Source: JBBIQS01 sp037442205 (GTDB taxonomy: Bacteria; Myxococcota; Myxococcia; Myxococcales; UBA5297). From it: a stretch of DNA of 64,000 nucleotides. The stretch spans positions 30,701-94,700 of the forward strand of contig JBBIQS010000021.1 of assembly GCA_037442205.1 (NCBI GenBank). The letters run 5' to 3'. Below, one piece after another: positions 55,654-64,000 of this stretch (position 1 is its first letter; every line of letters starts with the position of its first letter). The translations under genes were made by a program, and so were the position numbers. The notes beneath the pieces were generated by a model. It saw only the letters and a list, made by a program, of their open reading frames with translations, searched no databases and was not told the origin of the DNA.

Positions 55654-55901
55654 ATCTTCGCTCTCCGTCTCGCCACGCCCAGATAGGCGACGTCCCTCGC
55701 CCCGCGGGCACGGGGGCGCGCCTGTTGCAGCTGCGACGAGAAGCCGGCGCGCGCATCCCAACGACCCGGGCTAAGTGAGCGAAATCGCTCAAGCTGAGTC
55801 CGAGAACGCAGGGGCTGCCGGCCGGGCAGCTGAAAGAAATTGCACAGGTGTGAGCGCCATCACGTCGCAGAACGGCGGGCCGGAAGTGGAGCGGTGAGGC
55901 A

Positions 55902-56663
55902 ATGACCTGGCGGATGTCGGACATCTTGATGCGGGCGCGGCTGGTGGACGAGCTGCAGCTGCGCTCGGCGACGGCGCGGCAGTCGCAGTGGGGCGGGCGG
56001 CTGGCCAAGCACGTGGTGGAGATGGGCTTTACCACCGAGGTGGCGGTGACCGAGGCGCTGGCCCACGCGCTGTCGATGCAGCGGGTGGAGCTGGGCTCGA
56101 TGCCCCGCGACGCGGCGGCGCTGGCCAAGCTCGACGTCCAGGTGGCCGAAGAGAAGGGAATCTTCCCCTACGCGCTGCGGGACAACGGCAAGACCCTCTG
56201 GCTGGCCATGGCCGACCCCTGCGACCTGGAGGCGGTGGACTTCATCGCCGCCCGCACCGGCTGCCGGATCCGCACCGCGGTGGCGGGGGAGAAGGAGATC
56301 CAGGTGGCGATCCTGCGCCACTACAAGGGACAGGAGCCCCCGGCGTCGATGCTCGGCGACTCGCCCCGGCCGGTGGGACGCAGCCCGACCGGCGACATGG
56401 TGATGACCGACATCCACGGCAAGGAGCTGGACGTCGAGGCCGCCCGGCCTACCCCGGCCCCCGCGCCTCTGCGGCCGCAGATGCGGCTGACCCCGGTTCC
56501 GCCCCCGCCGGCGGCCACCGGAACCGGCCCGGAGCTCGAGCGTCTCCAGGGCGAGCTCGACAAGGCCACCCGCGTGCTGCGCGCCCTCATCGAGCTGTGC
56601 ATCCAAAAGCAGGTCTTCAGCAACGACGAGATCCGCACGGTGATCGCCAAGTCGGCGAAGTAG
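55902..56663 (+). CDS. MshEN/GspE-N domain protein
   Basis: A 253-residue protein. Residues about 1-140 match the N-terminal domain of GspE/PilB-type ATPases (RMSDILMRARLVDELQLRSA, EALAHALSMQRVELGS, FPYALRDNGKTLWLAMADPC), which in MshE-type proteins can bind cyclic di-GMP. A Pro-rich linker (about 175-205) leads to a C-terminal coiled coil (ELERLQGELDKATRVLRALI). The ATPase itself is absent. It may be a second-messenger-controlled adaptor for a secretion or pilus machine. ATG 55902 follows GTGAGG. A 248-base gap before it holds small hairpins but no clear promoter. Confidence 0.75.
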   Translation: MTWRMSDILMRARLVDELQLRSATARQSQWGGRLAKHVVEMGFTTEVAVTEALAHALSMQRVELGSMPRDAAALAKLDVQVAEEKGIFPYALRDNGKTLWLAMADPCDLEAVDFIAARTGCRIRTAVAGEKEIQVAILRHYKGQEPPASMLGDSPRPVGRSPTGDMVMTDIHGKELDVEAARPTPAPAPLRPQMRLTPVPPPPAATGTGPELERLQGELDKATRVLRALIELCIQKQVFSNDEIRTVIAKSAK

Positions 56664-56837
56664 GCGCTCGGTCGGCTGGCTGGGCGCTGGCTCTCTCCGG
56701 CCGGCTGCTGGGCGCCGCGCGGACAGCCGCCTCTGCCAGGACGGAGATCAGGTTCCGCGCCGGCTTTGCCCTGCCTGGCGCCGGCCGCGCCCTGCGGTCC
56801 CTGACGGGACCTCCGGTCACAGCTCCTGCGATCCGGA

Positions 56838-57395
56838 TCAGGACGCCCGGCGCCGCACCTTGGTCGCCGCCTTGGCCTTGACCCTCGGGGCCCGCGACGG
56901 CGCCGCCTTCTTGCTCAGGAACTCCGCCAGCCGACCATCCGCCTTGCGCAGCCGCCGCGACAGCAGCCGGCAGATGTTCTGCAGCACGATCACGAACGCG
57001 TAGTTGTTCTCGTGGAACAGCCGGTACAGGTCGAGGTTGTTGAGCGAATAGAGGGTCGTCGGGGCGGTGGCCACCACCGAGGCCGAACGCGGCCCCAGCT
57101 CCACCAGCGCCATCTCCCCGAAGCACTCCCCGGGCCCCAACCGCACGATGGGCACCGGCTCGCCGGCCTCGTTGTTGCGCAGCACGTTCACTTCGCCCTG
57201 GAACAGCACGTACATCGTGCGCCCCAGCTCGCCCTCGGTGAAGACGATGTCTCCGCGCTGGTACTTCTCCTGGCGCAGCATCCCGGCCACGCTCGCCAGC
57301 GACGGGCCCACCAGTCCGCTCAGGACCGGGACCTTGCGCAGGAAGGCGTGGAATGACTTGGTGTTTGGCTCGTTCATGGCCGCCAAGGCTTTCAT
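56838..57395 (-). CDS. Cyclic-nucleotide-binding domain protein
   Basis: A 185-residue protein whose residues about 15-130 form a cNMP-binding beta-roll: QRGDIVFTEGELGRTMYVLF, then LGPGECFGEMALVELGPRSA with the phosphate-binding cassette. The C-terminal helix and a Lys/Arg/Ala-rich basic tail follow (KAKAATKVRRRAS). No DNA-binding domain is present, so it is not a CRP-type regulator. It is likely a small ligand-binding switch. It follows the acyltransferase gene by 24 bases, on the same strand. The start is 57395 or ATG 57377. Confidence 0.85.
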   Translation of the reverse strand: MKALAAMNEPNTKSFHAFLRKVPVLSGLVGPSLASVAGMLRQEKYQRGDIVFTEGELGRTMYVLFQGEVNVLRNNEAGEPVPIVRLGPGECFGEMALVELGPRSASVVATAPTTLYSLNNLDLYRLFHENNYAFVIVLQNICRLLSRRLRKADGRLAEFLSKKAAPSRAPRVKAKAATKVRRRAS

Positions 57396-57419
57396 CCCCG
57401 GCGGCGGCGCGCAAGCGGC

Positions 57420-58028
57420 TCAGGCGTTCTTCTTGGCGTCCTCGGGGCCGAGCGAGACCTCGCTCTCGTACTCGGGATGCTTGCCGCGGATGGGCGCGTA
57501 GAAGGCGCGGATGGTCTCGAAGTCTTTGCGGATGTCGCCGGTGGGAGTGAAGACCTCGCCCAGGCCGCCGCGCTTGTTGGCGTAGTCGAGGAAGCCCAAG
57601 ACCACCGGGACCTTGGCGCCGACCGCGGTCCAGTAGAAGCCGGTCTTCCAGCGGGAGGCGCGCTTGCGGGTGCCGGAGGGGGCGATGAGCAGCATCAGCT
57701 GGTCGTGCTGGTTGAGGATCGAGACCAGCGCGTCGACCAGGTTGTGGCTCGTCTGGCGGTTGACCGGGATGCCTCCCAACAGCTTGAGCAGCCAGCCGAA
57801 GGGCGGACGGAAGAGGGTGTGCTTGGCCACCCACTGCAGCCTCATCCCCTGGACCCAGGCGATGGCCAGGGCGTAGGTCAGATCCCAGTTCGAGGTGTGG
57901 GGCGCCGCCACCAGGATCGCCTTGCGCACTTCCGGCACCCGGTCGTCGAGGGTCCAGCCGTGCAGCCTGAGCCACAGCTTTCCCAGCTGGCGGCGGATGA
58001 AGAAGCCTTTGGGGGGTTGGGTAGCCAT
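57420..58028 (-). CDS. PlsC-like acyltransferase
   Basis: A 202-residue membrane-associated acyltransferase. The HX4D catalytic motif is HTSNWDL near residue 44, followed by LGGIPVNRQ and LLIAPSGTRKRASRWKTGFY, where the EGTR motif of classic PlsC is replaced by SGTR. This pattern is typical of the short acyltransferase group related to lipid or glycolipid acylation. Start ATG 58028 matches the family beginning. It lies 66 bases after dnaE2 on the same strand, so it may be the last part of a transcript from that side. Confidence 0.82.
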   Translation of the reverse strand: MATQPPKGFFIRRQLGKLWLRLHGWTLDDRVPEVRKAILVAAPHTSNWDLTYALAIAWVQGMRLQWVAKHTLFRPPFGWLLKLLGGIPVNRQTSHNLVDALVSILNQHDQLMLLIAPSGTRKRASRWKTGFYWTAVGAKVPVVLGFLDYANKRGGLGEVFTPTGDIRKDFETIRAFYAPIRGKHPEYESEVSLGPEDAKKNA

Positions 58029-58093
58029 GGGGGCGCAGGATAGATCGGCTCGGGCCGCTGCGTCGCTCACCAATCGCTGTTCGCTCCAAGCAA

Positions 58094-61231
<3,138 letters not shown>

Positions 61232-61262
61232 CGGCAGGCCCGGTCGATTCCAGGATTCGGAA

Positions 61263-61304
61263 CGGTACGCCTGTTCAGGTAGCGGATGGGCCGGGCGGCG
61301 TCAA
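61263..61304 (-). promoter_or_regulatory. dnaE2 promoter with myxobacterial-type LexA box
   Basis: On the minus strand TTGACG (61304-61299), a 17-base spacer and TACCTG (61281-61276) form a weak sigma-70-type promoter about 45 bases before the dnaE2 ATG. The plus strand at 61263-61279 reads CGGTACGCCTGTTCAGG, agreeing at 16 of 17 positions with the Myxococcus LexA consensus CTRHAMRYBYGTTCAGS as recalled. It overlaps the -10 element, as expected for repression by LexA. Confidence 0.55.
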
Positions 61305-61465
61305 CGCCCGCGGATGTGACGCCCACGCGGCGGCTTGGCGAAGGGGCCGGAAGGCCAGACTGTTTCTCGCCCGGTCGCGGTGGCGCGCACTTGCCGTGCG
61401 GTTGTCTGTTAGGGCAAATTGTTGGCTATCCAAGCAACCGGCCGCCGGCCGGCGGGGGGAGTCCG

Positions 61466-62956
61466 ATGAGCTGCAGCCGTTGCGGGCGCGAGCATTCTGG
61501 CGCGTGCGTGGCGGCGACGCTCGCCTTGCCCGAGGTGATGGCCAGCTCGCCCTCGCAGGCGGGGATGACGGTGGGCCACTACCGGCTGATCCGCGAGCTG
61601 GGGCGCGGGTCGATGGGCGTGGTCTACCTGGCCGAGAATCCGGTCATCGGCTCCCGGGTGGCGGTGAAGGTGATGCGCCACGAGCTGCTGGCCCACCCCG
61701 AGATGACCCGCCGCTTCCTGGCCGAGGCCCGGGCCTGCAGCGCCGTCCGCCACCCCAACACCCTGCAGGTCTTCGACCTGGTGACGCTCCACGACGGCCG
61801 GCCGTGCCTGGTGATGGAGCTGCTCGAGGGGCAGACCCTGGAGCAGCGGCTGCGCTTGCGCCAGCTGGAGCCGGCCGAGGCGGTGGAGATCCTGGGCCAG
61901 GTGTGCGACGCGCTCGAGGCCGCCCATGCCGCCGGGGTTGTCCACCGCGACATCAAGGCCGAGAACGTGTTCCTGGCGGCGCGGCCGGGCCGGCCGGAGC
62001 AGGTGAAGGTGCTGGACTTCGGCATCGCCCGGCTGGCTCAGGAGGCGGGGATGACCGCCCCCGGGATGGTGCTGGGCACTCCCGACTACATGGCCCCGGA
62101 GCAGGTGCTGGGGCAGCCGGTGGACGGGCGCAGCGATCTGTTCGCAGTGGGGGTGCTGGCCTACCGGCTGCTGGCGGGCAGGCTGCCGTGGTCGGAGGCC
62201 ACCGCCCGGGACGCGATGATGGCCCGGGTGGAGAAGCCGCCGCCGGAGCCGGGGTTCGGCGAGCCGCTGCGCTCGGCGGTGCTCAGGGCGCTGCAGCGCG
62301 ACCCGGCGCTGCGCTTCCAGACCGCCGCCGAGCTGGGCCAGGCGCTGCGGGAGGGGGCGGCCCAGACCTCTACCTGGCAGCTGCCGTCGCCGCCGGAGAT
62401 GTCCGCTGCCGCGCCGGTCTCGGGGCAGACCGCGGCGGCGCTGCTGCTGGCCGAGCTGGAGCCGACCTCGGGCCACTACGCGCTGCTGGGGGTCGCCCCG
62501 GACGCCGAGATGGCGCAGCTGCGGGCGGCCCTCGAGCGGCGGGCCGGGGAGCTGGAGGCGGCGGGCAGGGGGGCGGGCGGCGAGCAGCGGGGGCGGCTGG
62601 AGGTGCTGTCGCAGCGGCTGGCCCGGGCGCGCACCGAGCTGGGCGATCCGGCGGCGCGGGCCCGGCACGACGGCTTCAGCGGCAACTACCAGGGAGTGGC
62701 GCGGGCGCTGTTCGCCGGGATGCTCACCGGCCAGCTGGAGGCGCTGCACGCCGAGTACGCCGCCCGGTTCCCCGACAAGGTGCAGCTCGCCTCCGAGGTG
62801 GGACGGGCGGCCGAGCTGTGCGTGCAGATGCACGAGCTGCCGCGGGCGCTGGCCATGCTCGAGCACGCGCTGCAGAACGATCCGCTCGAGCGCTCGCTGC
62901 ACGATCGCTTCTGGGCGCTCAAGCGCGACTGCGGGCAGGGGAAGTCGGCGGGGTAG
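61466..62956 (+). CDS. Ser/Thr protein kinase with degenerate J-like and TPR-like tail
   Basis: A 496-residue soluble kinase. A short N-terminal CSRCGREHSGAC segment may bind zinc. The kinase domain (about 35-295) has the glycine loop LGRGSMGVVYLA, AVKVM, catalytic VVHRDIKAENVF, DFGIARLA and GTPDYMAPEQ. A linker leads to HYALLGVAPDAEMAQLRAAL and DPAARARHDGF, which look like a worn-down DnaJ-type domain without an intact HPD. A helical tail follows. No membrane helix is present. GGGGGGAG precedes ATG 61466. It sits between dnaE2 and DUF429, on the opposite strand. Confidence 0.88.
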   Translation: MSCSRCGREHSGACVAATLALPEVMASSPSQAGMTVGHYRLIRELGRGSMGVVYLAENPVIGSRVAVKVMRHELLAHPEMTRRFLAEARACSAVRHPNTLQVFDLVTLHDGRPCLVMELLEGQTLEQRLRLRQLEPAEAVEILGQVCDALEAAHAAGVVHRDIKAENVFLAARPGRPEQVKVLDFGIARLAQEAGMTAPGMVLGTPDYMAPEQVLGQPVDGRSDLFAVGVLAYRLLAGRLPWSEATARDAMMARVEKPPPEPGFGEPLRSAVLRALQRDPALRFQTAAELGQALREGAAQTSTWQLPSPPEMSAAAPVSGQTAAALLLAELEPTSGHYALLGVAPDAEMAQLRAALERRAGELEAAGRGAGGEQRGRLEVLSQRLARARTELGDPAARARHDGFSGNYQGVARALFAGMLTGQLEALHAEYAARFPDKVQLASEVGRAAELCVQMHELPRALAMLEHALQNDPLERSLHDRFWALKRDCGQGKSAG

Positions 62957-62965
62957 GAGGGAGGC

Positions 62966-63730
62966 TCAGCGCCGCCTTCTCCGGCCGGCGTCCACTGCCG
63001 CCAGCTCCGCCAGCGATCCCTCGTCAGGCAGCGCGATCCACCCCTCGGCCCTGGCTGCCCGGGCGATCTCCGGCGGCGGCTTCGCGGTGAGGCCGATGGC
63101 GGCGGCCCGCGCGGCCAGGCTGGCGACGAGGGCGTCGAAGGCGTGGTCGCAGTCCAGGCAGAGGCGCCGATCGGCCTCCGCCAGCTCCAGCCACGGCGCC
63201 GCCTTCTGCAGCTTGGCCAGCAGGCGGCGCCGGCTATCGACGTTCTCCGGTCCCTTGTAGCGGCGGTGCGGCAGCCCCCACCGGAAGAGCGACGCCGCCG
63301 GGTAGACCTCGAACACCCGGCCGTCCCCGGAGCGGTCCCGCACTCCCAGCCGGTCGAGCAGCCCGGCGCAGCGGGTGGCGGGGATGGCGATGGTGTCCGA
63401 GGAGACGCTGAGCGGGGTGATCCCGGTCCTCTCGCGGACGTATTCGTCGGTCTCGCGCAGCCGCAGCTTGCGCCGGTTGGCCCTCTCCCAGAGCGGGATG
63501 GGCCAGGGCCGCCCGGCGTGGTGGGCAGTCACCGCCTCGACGAAGGCCGTGGGCCAGCCGAACGGAGAGTCGATGCCGATCGCGCCGGCGCCCTCGGCCC
63601 GGCCGATCAGCGCGGCGTCGTCGAGATCGACCGCCAGCCAGCTGACCTCGGCGCCGCCGCCCCGCCACTCGATGAGGCAGCCGCCGGTGTTCTTGGGCTC
63701 GGCGGCCAGGTCGATGCCCAGCGTGATCAT
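62966..63730 (-). CDS. DUF429-family predicted nuclease-like protein
   Basis: A 254-residue protein beginning MITLGIDLAAEPKNTGGCLI, which matches the DUF429 family start, an RNase-H-like fold. IGIDSPFGWPTAF, RETDEYVRERTG, VYPAASLFRWGLP and CDHAFDALVASLAARAA carry the conserved acidic and aromatic positions. Biochemical function of the family is not established. It lies 40 bases after the end of imuB on the same strand and is perhaps co-transcribed with it. Confidence 0.8.
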   Translation of the reverse strand: MITLGIDLAAEPKNTGGCLIEWRGGGAEVSWLAVDLDDAALIGRAEGAGAIGIDSPFGWPTAFVEAVTAHHAGRPWPIPLWERANRRKLRLRETDEYVRERTGITPLSVSSDTIAIPATRCAGLLDRLGVRDRSGDGRVFEVYPAASLFRWGLPHRRYKGPENVDSRRRLLAKLQKAAPWLELAEADRRLCLDCDHAFDALVASLAARAAAIGLTAKPPPEIARAARAEGWIALPDEGSLAELAAVDAGRRRRR

Positions 63731-63770
63731 CGGGGAAGGATAGTTCGGGCCGGAGGGCGGCGGGCAGCTC

Positions 63771-64000
63771 TCAGTCGAAGTACCCGTGCAGATAGAACCG
63801 CCCGTCGCGGCCGTCGCGGAACAGCCAGCAGCCGCCCAGGCCGGTGACCAGGGCCCGGTAGTAGTCGCGGGCGAAGCCCCGCTGCCACCACTCGCCGTTC
63901 AGCCGCTCCGGCCCGCGCACCGCCGCCGCCGGGTGGCGCCGGTCGCCGATGCGCAGCGCCACCGGCGCCCCGGCCGGCGACAGCTCGACCTCCACCGGCC
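63771..64000 (-). CDS. imuB: ImuB-like Y-family polymerase paralogue, C-terminal end only
   Basis: The last 76 codons of a gene running off the window. GPERLNGEWWQRGFARDYYR and CWLFRDGRDGRFYLHGYFD match the C-terminal region of ImuB (DNA polymerase Y family), the inactive Y-family protein that links DnaE2 to the beta clamp. The frame is open to the window edge. With dnaE2 on the same strand, this identifies the mutasome cassette. Confidence 0.85.
   Translation of the reverse strand, partial: PVEVELSPAGAPVALRIGDRRHPAAAVRGPERLNGEWWQRGFARDYYRALVTGLGGCWLFRDGRDGRFYLHGYFD

Overview
The window is very GC-rich, densely packed bacterial chromosome. Many secreted lipoproteins, NtrC-type two-component systems, a Ser/Thr kinase, type IV pilus minor pilins, a Cys-rich repeat lipoprotein and a microcompartment locus all point to Myxococcota (formerly Deltaproteobacteria). 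The genus cannot be fixed from sequence alone. No rRNA, tRNA, CRISPR array or insertion sequence was recognised.

Layout. 0-4.5 kb: class I fructose-bisphosphate aldolase, a large membrane histidine kinase and a DoxX-like protein. 4.5-16.1 kb: a substrate-binding lipoprotein, then a sensor kinase/sigma-54 response regulator pair, divergent from a tripartite RND efflux system (TolC-like, membrane fusion, RND pump) plus a porin. A -24/-12 promoter and an upstream inverted repeat lie between the two units and probably link them. 16.1-20.3 kb: a compact bacterial microcompartment (BMC) operon with two tandem-domain shell proteins, one hexamer, one pentamer and a PduP-type CoA-acylating aldehyde dehydrogenase carrying an encapsulation helix. 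A small lipoprotein gene sits in the middle. The operon has no recognisable signature enzyme, phosphotransacylase or alcohol dehydrogenase.

20.5-29.2 kb: a 1,027-residue Cys-rich repeat lipoprotein, a conserved unknown, a hotdog thioesterase, a striking array of 22-bp palindromic tandem repeats, RNase Z, an HAD-IG 5'-nucleotidase and a CapA-like protein. 29.4-35.3 kb: a degenerate histidine kinase coupled to a second sigma-54 regulator, converging (with overlapping ends) on a STAND-type NTPase with TPR repeats. 35.4-42.7 kb: hisC-cmk, a YfhL-type ferredoxin, a ZU5/BNR-like lipoprotein, a peptidoglycan-binding metalloprotease and small unknowns. 42.7-50.2 kb: a type IV pilus minor-pilin operon (FimU/PilV/PilW/PilX/PilY1-like). 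50.5-58 kb: urocanate hydratase with a co-oriented Cys-rich lipoprotein, three lipoproteins, a BirA-type biotin ligase without a standard start codon, an MshEN-domain protein, a cNMP-binding protein and an acyltransferase. 58-64 kb: the error-prone polymerase DnaE2 with a putative myxobacterial LexA box, a Ser/Thr kinase, a DUF429 protein and the C-terminal end of ImuB, which make up a split mutasome cassette.

The most interesting parts are the minimal BMC operon, the sigma-54 control region of the efflux operon, the palindromic repeat array and the split, probably SOS-controlled mutasome. All functional statements rest on sequence motifs read by eye and knowledge of the families; no database search was run.
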